NCBI RefSeq assembly: GCF_004344915.1
Contig: NZ_SKFG01000006.1
Span: 168,806 to 232,805 of the forward strand
Reading direction: 5' to 3'
DNA length: 64,000 bases
Source of the DNA: Paenibacillus albiflavus
Lineage (GTDB): Bacteria > Bacillota > Bacilli > Paenibacillales > NBRC-103111
Shown here: positions 25,681-35,485 of the stretch, one piece after another
How the letters are laid out: every line of letters starts with the position of its first letter
Numbering within the stretch: the stretch's first letter is position 1
Translations under genes and position numbers: made by a program
Notes under the pieces: model-generated
The model's database searches: none
What the model was told of the DNA's origin: nothing
What the model saw: only the letters and a program-made list of their open reading frames with translations

Positions 25681-26562
25681 TTACTTCGTTAAGGCACGGA
25701 AAGCATCTTCGAATTTAGCCGCATGAACCTCGATATCGGTTACTCCCCAGTCTTGCTGCAATAATAGGGCTAGCAGTTCATCGGTTTGCTCCACATGCAG
25801 GCAGATGCGGGATTGGACCATTTCCACTTTCTCTACACCTGGCAGTTTCAATAGTTCATTCTCATGAGGAGGACGTGCAGCATGGAAAGATACCGTGCGA
25901 AGCGCGCTATGTCTCTTAAGCTCTTGCGGTGTACCCTCCGCTACAATGCGTCCGCCAGCAATAATGCTGATGTGATCAGCAACGGCATCTGCTTCATACA
26001 AATCATGCGTCGTCAATAGAATAGAGCGTCCATTAGCTGCTAGTCCCTTGATCGTGTCCCAAAATCGTGTTCTTGCTTCCACATCCATGCCGACTGTCGG
26101 CTCGTCAAGCAAGATTAATTCTGGATTGCCAACAAGGCTTTGCGCAAAAGCAAGTCTTCTGCGCTGTCCACCAGATAGTGCAGACGCACGACGCTTTGCT
26201 TCCTTATGCAGTCCAGAAATGTCGAGCAGCTGCTCTAGAGACATTGGATTGGTGTAGTAGCTGCGGAATAAATTCAGTACCTCTACGACCGTTAATCCGT
26301 CAGCAGCCTTTACATCCTGCATAAGCGCTCCCACACGCTGGCTTAATGCTTTCGTTCCTGCTGGTTGGCCAAGTACGGTAATATCCCCAGAGGTTGGCTT
26401 CATCAGTCCAAGAATCATCGAGATGGTCGTGGTTTTACCTGCGCCGTTTGGTCCAAGTAAGGCGCTAATTTTTCCTTTTTCAAACTTCAAGTTAATGTGA
26501 TCCACTGCTGTGTAATTTCTGAATTGTTTCGTTACGTTGTTTACTTCGATTGTATATGTCAT
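25681..26562 (-). CDS. ABC transporter ATP-binding protein (YvfR-like)
   Basis: A 293-residue DrrA/CcmA-type ATPase: Walker A GPNGAGKTT, signature LSGGQRRRL, Walker B LILLDEPTVGMD, H-loop LLTTHDLYEAD, with a C-terminal extension of about 80 residues typical of drug and linearmycin-type exporters. AAAGGATG precedes the ATG. It lies between its permease (29 bp upstream) and the two-component genes. Confidence 0.92.
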   Translation of the reverse strand: MTYTIEVNNVTKQFRNYTAVDHINLKFEKGKISALLGPNGAGKTTTISMILGLMKPTSGDITVLGQPAGTKALSQRVGALMQDVKAADGLTVVEVLNLFRSYYTNPMSLEQLLDISGLHKEAKRRASALSGGQRRRLAFAQSLVGNPELILLDEPTVGMDVEARTRFWDTIKGLAANGRSILLTTHDLYEADAVADHISIIAGGRIVAEGTPQELKRHSALRTVSFHAARPPHENELLKLPGVEKVEMVQSRICLHVEQTDELLALLLQQDWGVTDIEVHAAKFEDAFRALTK

Positions 26563-26591
26563 TTTTAATCATCCTTTGTATGTTAGTCTTC

Positions 26592-27338
26592 TTACGCTGC
26601 TTCGCGCTTATTTAAGATGAAGCCTGATAATGCCATGAATACGATGCCGGTTCCGATAAGGATGACCCAATCAAGCATGACAGGAGCACTACCGCTTAGC
26701 ATATTCCAAGCACCATGTGCGTAACGATGGGACGGCAGCCATTGGCCGATTTGCTGAATCCACTTTGGAAGAGTTTGAAGCGGCATCCATAGCCCTCCAA
26801 GAATGGCAATCGCCATTTGGACGACGTTGGCAACGGCGACGAGGGCATCTGCGTTTTTCATCGTGCCAAGCAGTGCGCCAATTGCCAGGAAAGGAATGCT
26901 TCCCAGCCATAACCACAATCCGCATAACAGCCACTGTGTCATGGTCAAATCCATATCATAAACTACATGTGCAGAAGAAAAGATGACAAGTATCGTTAGC
27001 AGATGAACACCCATATGTGCGATCATTTTACTGCCGATCCATACGGATGGTGTCAGTGGTGTTAACTTCAGCAGACGAACCCAGCCATCACGACGCTCGT
27101 AGGAGAGACGGATTCCGAATTGGCCCATAGCTGTGCTGATCAAGCTGAACGCTGTCATGGACATTAAGGAATACTGCGCATACGTTGTAGATTCAATTTC
27201 CTTATCGGCTCCGTTTAGCGCAGAGAATAAGAAGTAGAAGGCAAGCGGCATTAAGATAGAGAAGAGTAGGAAAAAAGGGCTTCGCACAAGGCGTAAGGTT
27301 TCGGCTTTGGTTTGGTTAATTAACATGTTCTTGTTCAT
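26592..27338 (-). CDS. ABC-2 type permease (YvfS-like)
   Basis: A 248-residue ABC-2 permease with six predicted TM helices (about 22-42, 58-80, 105-127, 135-158, 167-187, 222-242). CAGGAGGAAC precedes the ATG. First gene of the permease-ATPase-kinase-regulator unit; Bacillus systems of this layout export amphipathic or polyene compounds, and the two-component system probably induces the transporter. Confidence 0.9.
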   Translation of the reverse strand: MNKNMLINQTKAETLRLVRSPFFLLFSILMPLAFYFLFSALNGADKEIESTTYAQYSLMSMTAFSLISTAMGQFGIRLSYERRDGWVRLLKLTPLTPSVWIGSKMIAHMGVHLLTILVIFSSAHVVYDMDLTMTQWLLCGLWLWLGSIPFLAIGALLGTMKNADALVAVANVVQMAIAILGGLWMPLQTLPKWIQQIGQWLPSHRYAHGAWNMLSGSAPVMLDWVILIGTGIVFMALSGFILNKREAA

Positions 27339-27489
27339 GGTATGTTCCTCCTGATTATGTATCCCTAGTTAAGGGGTTGATCGCTCGTGTTTGTCTCACT
27401 TGCTTATGTCCTAATTGTAGGGGAATGACGAACCTAGCAGTTAGTCGTCGATGTCATAGGTTTCATATGACATTTGTCAGAAAGTCAAA

Positions 27490-27528
27490 AAGGCGGTTAG
27501 TCCCCCTGATCAGGTTCCTAACCGCCTT
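27490..27528 (-). terminator. Rho-independent terminator of the BmrCD-like operon
   Basis: AAGGCGGTTAG and CTAACCGCCTT form a perfect 11-bp stem; on the minus strand TTTTGACTTTCT follows. Confidence 0.85.
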
Positions 27529-27537
27529 AAACTCCTA

Positions 27538-29310
27538 TTATTTTCCTGCCATACTCGGTACTGCTGGAGAAGACTTTTCTCCGCCTTTTTGCAATTGATA
27601 CATCTTGTAGTAACGCCCTTCGAGCGCCATTAACTCATCGTGATTACCTCGCTCTACGATCTCGCCTCGATGTAAGACGAGGATCTGATCCGCTTCGCGT
27701 ATAGTAGAGAGTCTGTGTGCAATGACGAATGTCGTTCGCCCTTCGCTTACGACTTTGAGTGCTTGTTGAATCAAGCCTTCCGTCTCACTATCAATGCTGG
27801 CTGTTGCCTCATCCAGGATTAAGATAGATGGATCGAAGGCAAGCGCTCTGGCGAAGGAGATAAGCTGTCGTTGCCCGGAAGAAAGTGTACTTCCGCGTTC
27901 GATAACTGGCTCATCATAGCCATTGGGCAATTGTTCGATGAAGGAGGCTGCGCCAACATCCTTGAGCGCCTTACGGACATGCTCCATCGTGATATTCGGG
28001 TTATACAAGCTCACATTGAACTTAATATCTCCTGCAAACAAGAATGGGTCCTGAAGCACAATGCCCATATGTTTGCGTAAAGCTTGCTTGGAATATGTCG
28101 TGATATCTCGTCCGTCAATCGTGATTTGTCCAGCACCAGGTTCGTAGAATCCGAGCAGCAGATTCATGATCGAGCTTTTGCCCGAGCCCGTATGACCGAC
28201 AAGCGCGATAGTTTCGCCCTTACGTGCCTCGAAGGAAATGTTCTTAAGTACATTGTCGCCTTCTTTGTAGGCGAATGATACTTGATCGAACTTGACGACG
28301 CCTTCAGGGCGTTGAACTTGCTCCGTTTTCTCGATATCCATGCCTTCGATGTCCATAATGGCAAATACTTTCTCAGCAGAGACGAATGCGCGCTGAGCAT
28401 TGGTCATCTGATCGAAGATCCCGATGATTGGTTGGAAGATCCGCCCGATGTAATCGGCAAATGCATAGAATACCCCGAAGGCAATTGCTCCTTGCAGCGC
28501 ATCTTTTCCGAAGAACCAGATCACCATCGCAGTTACCAGACTACCGATCGTACCTACGATATTGCGGGAGGAGAGGGCGAAGAGCCGGAATTGCTTGATT
28601 TGATTTACATAACGATCCTCATTCAATTTCTCAAATTCCTCGATGGTTGCCTTCTCTCTGCGGAATGCCTGAATGATCGGCATGACGACGATCGATTCGT
28701 TAATCTTGGCATTCATATCAGCTAGACGCGCACGCATTATGGTGATGAACACCTTGGAGTATTTAAGATGTATCTTCATGATGAGCACGAATAACGGCAG
28801 CAGCAAGAGACAGATGAGCGCCAGTTTTGCGTCAAGCAGGAATAAGGCAGTATAAATACCAAGAAGCTGGACGAAGCTCACGACGAATGTAGCCATAAAG
28901 CTCATGAACAAATCGCGAACCGCTTCGGTATCATTGGCGATTCTGGATACGACTTGCCCAATCGGCGTGTTGTCAAAATAACGCAAGGAAATGCGCTGAA
29001 TATGCGTCATGAGATCCATCCGCATATTTTTGATAATTTGCAGTGCGGTTGTTTGCAGCATATAGGACTGTGTAAATGTACTAATGCTTGAAACCACTAA
29101 TAGCAATAAATAAATTCCTAGCAATACGAGGATCGGTGACAGTTCAGCTGTGCCAGCCGACAAATACTTGTCGATAATCATTTTGGTAATATAAGGACCG
29201 CATAGCTCGGCACCTACTGCAATACATAGAATAAGCAGCGCTGCTATGATTCTGTATTTATAGACTAATGCATAGGATACAAGTCTTCTCGTAGTTGATT
29301 GTTGTGGCAT
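27538..29310 (-). CDS. bmrD: Heterodimeric ABC exporter subunit with catalytic Glu (YheH/BmrD-like)
   Basis: A 590-residue half-transporter: six TM helices (residues 15-310) and a C-terminal ATPase with Walker A GHTGSGKSS, signature LSSGQRQL and Walker B ILILDEATASID, which keeps the catalytic Glu. Paired with the preceding gene, which has Asp there; this asymmetry matches BmrC/BmrD (YheI/YheH), a multidrug exporter also linked to sporulation onset. It is shorter at the N-terminus than B. subtilis YheH (about 673). The gene symbol is an inference from pairing and similarity. Confidence 0.82.
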   Translation of the reverse strand: MPQQSTTRRLVSYALVYKYRIIAALLILCIAVGAELCGPYITKMIIDKYLSAGTAELSPILVLLGIYLLLLVVSSISTFTQSYMLQTTALQIIKNMRMDLMTHIQRISLRYFDNTPIGQVVSRIANDTEAVRDLFMSFMATFVVSFVQLLGIYTALFLLDAKLALICLLLLPLFVLIMKIHLKYSKVFITIMRARLADMNAKINESIVVMPIIQAFRREKATIEEFEKLNEDRYVNQIKQFRLFALSSRNIVGTIGSLVTAMVIWFFGKDALQGAIAFGVFYAFADYIGRIFQPIIGIFDQMTNAQRAFVSAEKVFAIMDIEGMDIEKTEQVQRPEGVVKFDQVSFAYKEGDNVLKNISFEARKGETIALVGHTGSGKSSIMNLLLGFYEPGAGQITIDGRDITTYSKQALRKHMGIVLQDPFLFAGDIKFNVSLYNPNITMEHVRKALKDVGAASFIEQLPNGYDEPVIERGSTLSSGQRQLISFARALAFDPSILILDEATASIDSETEGLIQQALKVVSEGRTTFVIAHRLSTIREADQILVLHRGEIVERGNHDELMALEGRYYKMYQLQKGGEKSSPAVPSMAGK

Positions 29311-29336
29311 TCATACACCTCCTTATAAGGTTGATT

Positions 29337-31091
29337 CTATTCCTCCAAGCTTGCTTCCATCTGCTGACGTTCCCACTGTTCTTTATACCAGCCGCCAAGC
29401 AGCATCAATTCCTCATGTGTGCCTTCTTCAATAATTCGTCCTTCATCCAGCACTAGAATCCAGTTTGCATGACTTACTGCTGATAAACGATGTGTTGTAA
29501 TGAATGTGGTGCGGCCTGCACGTTCCATCCGAACCTGGTGCAGAATGCGGCTTTCTGTCCGAGCATCAACCGCTGATAGTGAATCATCGAGCAGCAATAT
29601 TTCAGCATCGATTAGCAGGGCACGCGCAATAGCAACGCGCTGCTTCTGTCCGCCAGAGAGCATAACGCCATTCTCACCGACGATTGTAGCGAGTCCGTCA
29701 GGCATAGAGGCAATATCTTGGGTAAAGGAAGCCATTTCAATCGCTTTGGCGATCTCCTCATCTGTTGCTTGAGGCTTGCCCAGTGCAATATTATCCCGAA
29801 TCGATCTCGATAGCAGCATATGCTCTTGTGGTACATAAGCGATGAAGCTTTTCATCTGATCCATGGCAATCTGTTCAATTGGGATATCTTCAATAAGTAG
29901 TGTATTTGGCTCGACTGCATATTGCCGAAGCAGTTGCTTAAGCAGGGTACTCTTACCACTGCCCGTACGACCTACAATTCCAAGCGTCTGACCACGCTCA
30001 AGTCGGAAAGAAATGTTTTGCAGGCTGGGCTGAGTTGCGGTTGGATAAGTGAAGGTGAGCTTCTTCATTTCAATACTGGCAATGCTGTCACCGAGCTGAA
30101 TCGGGTTGTCGATATCTTGTATATCAGGCTGCTGCGATAGTGCATTATCCAGACGATCTGCAGAAGCGCTACCCCGCTGCAATACGTTAATGAATTCACC
30201 AAAGGAAATCATCGGCCAAATGAGCATTCCCAGATATATATTGAAGGAAATCAATTGTCCTAGCGATAATTCATGGTGTAGAACAAGATAGGAGCCATAC
30301 CCAATGCCGATAGTGAAACTAATCCCGACGATCAGAGAGATGAGCGGCTGAAACAGGGCATTAAGGATCGAAACTTTCTTGTTCTTATTCATGACATCAG
30401 AGGTCACGTGGTCAAAAGCTGCCAGATCATGATCTTCCTGCACATAGGATCGGATAACGCGAATACCGGAGATGGATTCGAGGGCATGATCGTTCATTTT
30501 GCCAAAAGAAGTTTGTGCCGCTATAAACCGTTTGCGGATTCGCTGTCCCAGCATATTAATGACGACTGCCAGAAAGGGAAGTGGAATCAATGCGGCGAGC
30601 ATCAGCCGATAATCCGTATAAGTAACCATCATCGTAATGACGACTGTCGAACCAACTAGGGTGTTGACGATGGTCATGACACCATAGCCTGTCGTCTGTC
30701 CGATTGCAAGAATGTCGTTAGTAGCTAGTGCCATTAATTGACCTGTACTATTGCGCTGGAAGAAGCCAGGCTTCATCTTCGTCAGATGCGTAAGCAAGCG
30801 ACCTCTAAGCAAGCGTTCAACGAGAATAGCGTTGCCGAACAGAGTCGTCAGCCATATGTAGGTCATTACATAAAATAACAAGGCAAGGCCGATTAATGTT
30901 AGTACCGTTCGTGTCAAATCGTCTAAAGTTAAGTTTCCGTTTTTAACATGATCGATGGTCGTACCAATCATTTTGGGAGGGATGGTTGATAGCAAGCTAA
31001 CCCCTGACATGAGCGTAATCGCTAGTAGATAGTGCACCCATCTTTGCTTAAAAAACCATTGCAGTCGAATTACAAAAGACAAATATTCCAC
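29337..31091 (-). CDS. bmrC: Heterodimeric ABC exporter subunit with degenerate site (YheI/BmrC-like)
   Basis: A 584-residue half-transporter: six TM helices, Walker A GRTGSGKST, signature LSGGQKQR, and Walker B ILLLDDSLSAVD, in which the catalytic Glu is replaced by Asp. The N-terminal WFFKQRW, PPKMIGTTID and FNIYLGMLIWPM are close to YheI. Length equals B. subtilis YheI (about 585). The next gene starts 26 bp downstream. A start codon is at 31091 after AAAGAAAGAGGTGG. Confidence 0.85.
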   Translation of the reverse strand: MEYLSFVIRLQWFFKQRWVHYLLAITLMSGVSLLSTIPPKMIGTTIDHVKNGNLTLDDLTRTVLTLIGLALLFYVMTYIWLTTLFGNAILVERLLRGRLLTHLTKMKPGFFQRNSTGQLMALATNDILAIGQTTGYGVMTIVNTLVGSTVVITMMVTYTDYRLMLAALIPLPFLAVVINMLGQRIRKRFIAAQTSFGKMNDHALESISGIRVIRSYVQEDHDLAAFDHVTSDVMNKNKKVSILNALFQPLISLIVGISFTIGIGYGSYLVLHHELSLGQLISFNIYLGMLIWPMISFGEFINVLQRGSASADRLDNALSQQPDIQDIDNPIQLGDSIASIEMKKLTFTYPTATQPSLQNISFRLERGQTLGIVGRTGSGKSTLLKQLLRQYAVEPNTLLIEDIPIEQIAMDQMKSFIAYVPQEHMLLSRSIRDNIALGKPQATDEEIAKAIEMASFTQDIASMPDGLATIVGENGVMLSGGQKQRVAIARALLIDAEILLLDDSLSAVDARTESRILHQVRMERAGRTTFITTHRLSAVSHANWILVLDEGRIIEEGTHEELMLLGGWYKEQWERQQMEASLEE

Positions 31092-31201
31092 CTCTTTCTT
31101 TAAAACGTAAAACTAATTGTATCGTTTCTGAGAACTTGCGTCTATTATTATTTTCAATATTTTAAAAATTTTGGATTGAAGTTTATGGTTCAAAACAATA
31201 A

Positions 31202-31252
31202 TCAGTGGTTGACTAATAGCGGGAAGTTAATAGCACGGTGCAAGCAAATCAT
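31202..31252 (-). CDS. Candidate 16-codon leader peptide upstream of bmrC
   Basis: An ATG with AGGA 8 nt upstream opens the short frame MICLHRAINFPLLVNH-stop, 110 bp before bmrC. B. subtilis bmrCD is controlled by translation of the leader bmrB, so a leader is expected here, but I see no GC-rich terminator between this frame and bmrC. It may be chance. Confidence 0.25.
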   Translation of the reverse strand: MICLHRAINFPLLVNH

Positions 31253-31271
31253 ACGTATATTCCTGTAAACG

Positions 31272-31309
31272 AAAAGAGCGGGGGAGTATTTGCTCCTTAC
31301 CGCTCTTTT
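31272..31309 (-). terminator. Rho-independent terminator of the second exporter operon
   Basis: AAAAGAGCGG and CCGCTCTTTT form a 10-bp stem with an inner GGAG/CTCC extension; the minus-strand run-out reads TTTTCGTTT. Confidence 0.8.
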
Positions 31310-31337
31310 CCAAATAATGACTAGTGTGGTTATGCTG

Positions 31338-33218
31338 TTAGCTAGCTTCCGTTTCCTCGAACTGGCTGTTATACAAGCTTTCATAGAAGCCGCCTTGAGC
31401 AAGAAGCTCTTCATGACTTCCTTGCTCAATAATGTCGCCGTCTTTCATAACAAGGATCATATCCGCATCGCGAATCGTGGATAAGCGATGAGCAATAACA
31501 AAGCTTGTGCGACCTTTCATGAGATTGGTCATCGCTTTTTGAATCAAGGTTTCTGTACGTGTATCGACAGAGCTTGTTGCTTCATCCAAGATCAAGATTT
31601 GAGGATCTGCAAGAATGGCGCGTGCGATCGTAAGCAATTGTTTTTGCCCTTGAGAGACGTTGCTTGCCTCCTCATTGAGTACCATATCGTAACCGTCTGG
31701 AAGTGTACGAATGAAGTGGTCTACCTGAGCTGCCTTGGCCGCTGCAAGCACTTCTTCATCTGTTGCACCCAGCTTACCGTATCGGATATTCTCTTTGATG
31801 CTTGTGTTATAGAGCCAAGTGTCCTGCAATACCATACCGAACAAGGAACGCAGATCGTTACGTGTAAAATCTTTAATATTCACGCCATCGATCAGAATGG
31901 CTCCTTCTTGAATATCGTAGAAGCGCATAAGCAGCTTAATAATCGTTGATTTACCTGCCCCAGTTGGTCCGACAATTGCGACCTTCTGTCCATTGTGGAC
32001 AGTTGCTGAGAAATTATTAATAACTGTCTTATCTTCGTTATAACCAAAGTGAACATTCTCGAAAGTCACATCGCCTTTAATATCCGCAATAGATGCTGGT
32101 GTTTTTGTATCCTCTGGCTCTTCCTCTTCCGCGAGGAATTCAAATACACGTTCAGCAGCAGCAACTGTTTGTTGCAGGACATTGGAGATGTTGGCCACCT
32201 GTGCAATAGGTTGTGTGAACTGGCGCATATATTGGATGAACGCTTGAATATCACCGACCGAAATTCTACCATTAACCGCCAAATATCCGCCGAAAATACT
32301 GATCGCAACATACCCGATATTTCCGATAAACATCATAATAGGCATCATCATCCCAGATAGGAACTGTGATTTCCAAGCGGATGTATACAGTTTATCGTTA
32401 TGCTTAGCAAATTCTTTGACAGATTCTGCTTCACCATTGAAAGCCTTCATGACCATGTGACTGCCGTACATTTCCTCGATATGTCCGTTGACACTACCCA
32501 AATATTTCTGTTGATTGACAAAATGCTTCTGTGATTTCTTCACGATGAACGCAATGAAGATGAACGATACCGGAAGAACAGCTAATGCAACAAGCGACAT
32601 TTGCCAACTGATGGAGAACATCATAACCAGAATACCGATGATGCTTGTAACCGAAGTAATGATTTGCGTCATGCTTTGGTTCAAGCTTTGGCTGATGGCA
32701 TCGACATCGTTGGTGATGTGGGATAACACTTCACCATAGCTCTTTTTATCAAAATATTTAAGCGGTAGTCGATTGATTTTGGCCGCAATGTCACGGCGTA
32801 GGTTATAAGTCACCTTCATCGACACACCCGACATGACATAGCCCTGTAAATAAGCGAATATAGCACTGACTAAGTACAAAGCAACAAGGATGATCATAAT
32901 TTGACCGATATAGCCAAAATCAATGCCTGTTCCTGTGCCTGAAATCATATCCATAACACCTTCAAAAATCTTGGTTGTGGCGTTACCGAGAATTTTAGGA
33001 CCAAGAATATTAAAGATAGTTGAGGCAATGGCAAATACAATGACGATAAAGATCGCTACTTTGTATTGTGCCAAATAAGAAGTCAGCTTCTTGAATGTTC
33101 CTTTAAAATCTTTGGCTTTGGCGACGGGCATCATCATTCCGCCTGGACCACCTGGGCCACCTGGACCGCCGTGTCCGCCGCGTTTAGGTTGTTTGAATTT
33201 GGAGGCCTTGTCGCTCAT
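31338..33218 (-). CDS. Heterodimeric ABC multidrug exporter, catalytic subunit
   Basis: A 626-residue half-transporter with a Gly/Pro-rich N-terminal tail (HGGPGGPGGPGG at about 16-27) before six TM helices. The ATPase has Walker A GPTGAGKST, Walker B ILILDEATSSVD with the catalytic Glu, but the signature reads VSQGQKQ instead of SGGQ. It overlaps the partner gene by 4 bp. This layout, with a MarR gene upstream, fits LmrCD/EfrCD-like drug exporters. Confidence 0.88.
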   Translation of the reverse strand: MSDKASKFKQPKRGGHGGPGGPGGPGGMMMPVAKAKDFKGTFKKLTSYLAQYKVAIFIVIVFAIASTIFNILGPKILGNATTKIFEGVMDMISGTGTGIDFGYIGQIMIILVALYLVSAIFAYLQGYVMSGVSMKVTYNLRRDIAAKINRLPLKYFDKKSYGEVLSHITNDVDAISQSLNQSMTQIITSVTSIIGILVMMFSISWQMSLVALAVLPVSFIFIAFIVKKSQKHFVNQQKYLGSVNGHIEEMYGSHMVMKAFNGEAESVKEFAKHNDKLYTSAWKSQFLSGMMMPIMMFIGNIGYVAISIFGGYLAVNGRISVGDIQAFIQYMRQFTQPIAQVANISNVLQQTVAAAERVFEFLAEEEEPEDTKTPASIADIKGDVTFENVHFGYNEDKTVINNFSATVHNGQKVAIVGPTGAGKSTIIKLLMRFYDIQEGAILIDGVNIKDFTRNDLRSLFGMVLQDTWLYNTSIKENIRYGKLGATDEEVLAAAKAAQVDHFIRTLPDGYDMVLNEEASNVSQGQKQLLTIARAILADPQILILDEATSSVDTRTETLIQKAMTNLMKGRTSFVIAHRLSTIRDADMILVMKDGDIIEQGSHEELLAQGGFYESLYNSQFEETEAS

Positions 33219-35440
33219 TGTAATTCCTCCTTCGATAGCTGAGATGAAGCAATTTCATAATAGGTTGGGCAGTCACGTAGAAGCTGCTCGTGCGTACCGA
33301 TTCCAACGACTTCACCATCGTTAATTACGATAATTTGCTCTGCATTCATAATCGTGCTGACACGCTGTGCGACGATAAGAACGGTACTGTTGCTAGTATT
33401 CTCTTTGAGCGCACGTCTTAGAGCTACGTCTGTTTTATAATCAAGTGCTGAGAAGCTATCGTCAAAAATATAGATCGGTGCTTTCGTCACGAGTGCACGA
33501 GCGATCGATAGACGCTGCTTTTGTCCGCCTGAGACGTTAGCTCCGCCCTCGGAAATGGCCTTGTCATAGCCTTCCTCTTGCTTCGAAATGAATTCCTCTG
33601 CTTGCGCAATTTTCGCCGCTAATTGAACTTCTTCATCCGATGCTTCTTTCTTACCGTAACGCAGGTTTGATGCGATTGTTCCTGTCAGCAAAACGCCTTT
33701 TTGCGGAACATATCCGATTTGCTCATGCAGATCGAATTGCGTAACATCTTTGACATTGACGCCATTTACGAGTATTTCGCCTTCTGTCACATCGTAGAAG
33801 CGTGGAATCAGATTGATTAATGTTGATTTACCTGCGCCCGTTGAGCCGATAATGGCGGTCGTTTCGCCTGGTCTTGCCGTAAACGAGATGTTGTGCAGCA
33901 CATCTTCCGCTGCATTCTCATAATGGAAGCTGACGTTACGGAATTCAACGAATCCGAGCTTATCATTGTTAAATGATTTAGGCTGTTTAGGATCAATAAT
34001 CGATGGTTCTGCAGCAAGTACTTCTGCAATCCGAGTTGCGGATACAGAGGCACGTGGAACCATGATAAACATCATCGAGATCATTAAGAAGGACATGATG
34101 ATTTGCATTGCATATTGCATGAACGCCATCATGTTACCGACTTGCATAGAGGCATCGGCAATTTGCTTGGAACCGATCCAGACAATAAGTAATGTGATGA
34201 TGTTCATAATGAACATCATGGCAGGGAACATGAATACCATGACGCGGTTGACGAAGAGGTTTGTTTTGGTTAAATCCTGATTCGCAGCGTCAAAGCGGTT
34301 CTCTTCGAACTTCTGTGTACCGAATGCTCTTACAACCATAAGTCCACTTAAATTTTCTCTGGAAACGAGGTTAAGCTTATCAATGAGCTTTTGAATAATC
34401 TTGAATTTAGGCATGGCTACACCGAATACAATACCGATCAGTGCGATTAGTAAAGCAACGGCAATTCCAATAATCCAAGTCATGGAAGCATTCTCGCGAA
34501 GCACCATAATAATACCACCGATACCGAGGATCGGTGCATAACATAAGATCCGAATTCCCATTGTGATCAATGTCTGGATTTGTGTAACGTCATTTGTTGT
34601 ACGCGTAATAAGGGAAGACGTTGAGAATTTATCAAATTCGTTATTCGAGAAGCTCTCCACCTTGTGGAATATATCTCTGCGAATTTTCTGGGCTACGCCA
34701 GCAGCAACTTTGGCTGACAAATAACCGACTCCGACTGAAGCTATCGCACCACCGAGTGCAATAAGCAGCATGTATAATCCAGTTTGGACAATATACGAAG
34801 TCTGAATACTGCCTACGTCCATGCCAAGCTCATCGTAGAGCATTTTAACAAAGACGACACCTGTTTGGTTTTGTAAGGACGGCTCCATTTGACTTGCCGT
34901 TTCTCTAGCAGGATCCATTATTTCTGGCGGTAATTTTTGGAACAACGGGATCGAAGCATAAAGCTCTTCGAAATTAACACTACTCATATCGCTTGTCTTG
35001 GCAGGCGTGCTGGCTTGATCTCCTGATTTAGCTGCAAGCTCTTTGGAGACATTAATAAATGTTCCAGCTGCTGTACCGAAGATTCCATTCAACTCATCGG
35101 TTGTATTTGGACCTTCCGTATTGCGAACATAAATATTGGATGTTTCAACTAAAGGATAATCCTTGATATATTGTTTATCCCCCGCAAGAACAAGCGTGTA
35201 ATTTTTTTCAACAACGGCTTTATCTTGCTCTGACATAAAGGTGGTCATTAACGTATAACCATTTTCACTAATAGCCTCTGGCACTGCATCCTTGATCCCG
35301 CCTTGCTGAATACCTGTATTCACGATATCAGACATGAAGCTAGGTAAGTTCAGATCAGACATCGCTTGACCGAATAGAAGTACAATCGATAAGATCAGTG
35401 TCACGATGAAAGGCCGTAAATATTTAGCAAGTTTCATCAT
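33215..35440 (-). CDS. Heterodimeric ABC multidrug exporter, degenerate subunit with large external insert
   Basis: A 741-residue half-transporter, about 150 residues longer than usual. The extra length lies between TM1 (about 8-28) and TM2 (about 222-245) and would form an extracellular domain. The ATPase has Walker A GSTGAGKST, signature VSGGQKQR and Walker B IYIFDDSFSALD, with Asp in place of the catalytic Glu. With the next gene it forms one consensus and one degenerate ATP site. The MarR gene lies 45 bp upstream. Confidence 0.88.
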   Translation of the reverse strand: MMKLAKYLRPFIVTLILSIVLLFGQAMSDLNLPSFMSDIVNTGIQQGGIKDAVPEAISENGYTLMTTFMSEQDKAVVEKNYTLVLAGDKQYIKDYPLVETSNIYVRNTEGPNTTDELNGIFGTAAGTFINVSKELAAKSGDQASTPAKTSDMSSVNFEELYASIPLFQKLPPEIMDPARETASQMEPSLQNQTGVVFVKMLYDELGMDVGSIQTSYIVQTGLYMLLIALGGAIASVGVGYLSAKVAAGVAQKIRRDIFHKVESFSNNEFDKFSTSSLITRTTNDVTQIQTLITMGIRILCYAPILGIGGIIMVLRENASMTWIIGIAVALLIALIGIVFGVAMPKFKIIQKLIDKLNLVSRENLSGLMVVRAFGTQKFEENRFDAANQDLTKTNLFVNRVMVFMFPAMMFIMNIITLLIVWIGSKQIADASMQVGNMMAFMQYAMQIIMSFLMISMMFIMVPRASVSATRIAEVLAAEPSIIDPKQPKSFNNDKLGFVEFRNVSFHYENAAEDVLHNISFTARPGETTAIIGSTGAGKSTLINLIPRFYDVTEGEILVNGVNVKDVTQFDLHEQIGYVPQKGVLLTGTIASNLRYGKKEASDEEVQLAAKIAQAEEFISKQEEGYDKAISEGGANVSGGQKQRLSIARALVTKAPIYIFDDSFSALDYKTDVALRRALKENTSNSTVLIVAQRVSTIMNAEQIIVINDGEVVGIGTHEQLLRDCPTYYEIASSQLSKEELQ

Positions 35441-35485
35441 ATAGTGGTGCTTCCTTTCGCAAAAAAAATGAGATAACAGATTGTG

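Noticed and set aside
33139..33174. Gly/Pro-rich repeat at the N-terminus of the 626-residue exporter subunit, considered as a collagen-like domain or low-complexity error
   Set aside because: It is short (about 12 residues), in frame and in the cytoplasmic tail, where similar tails are common in this exporter group.
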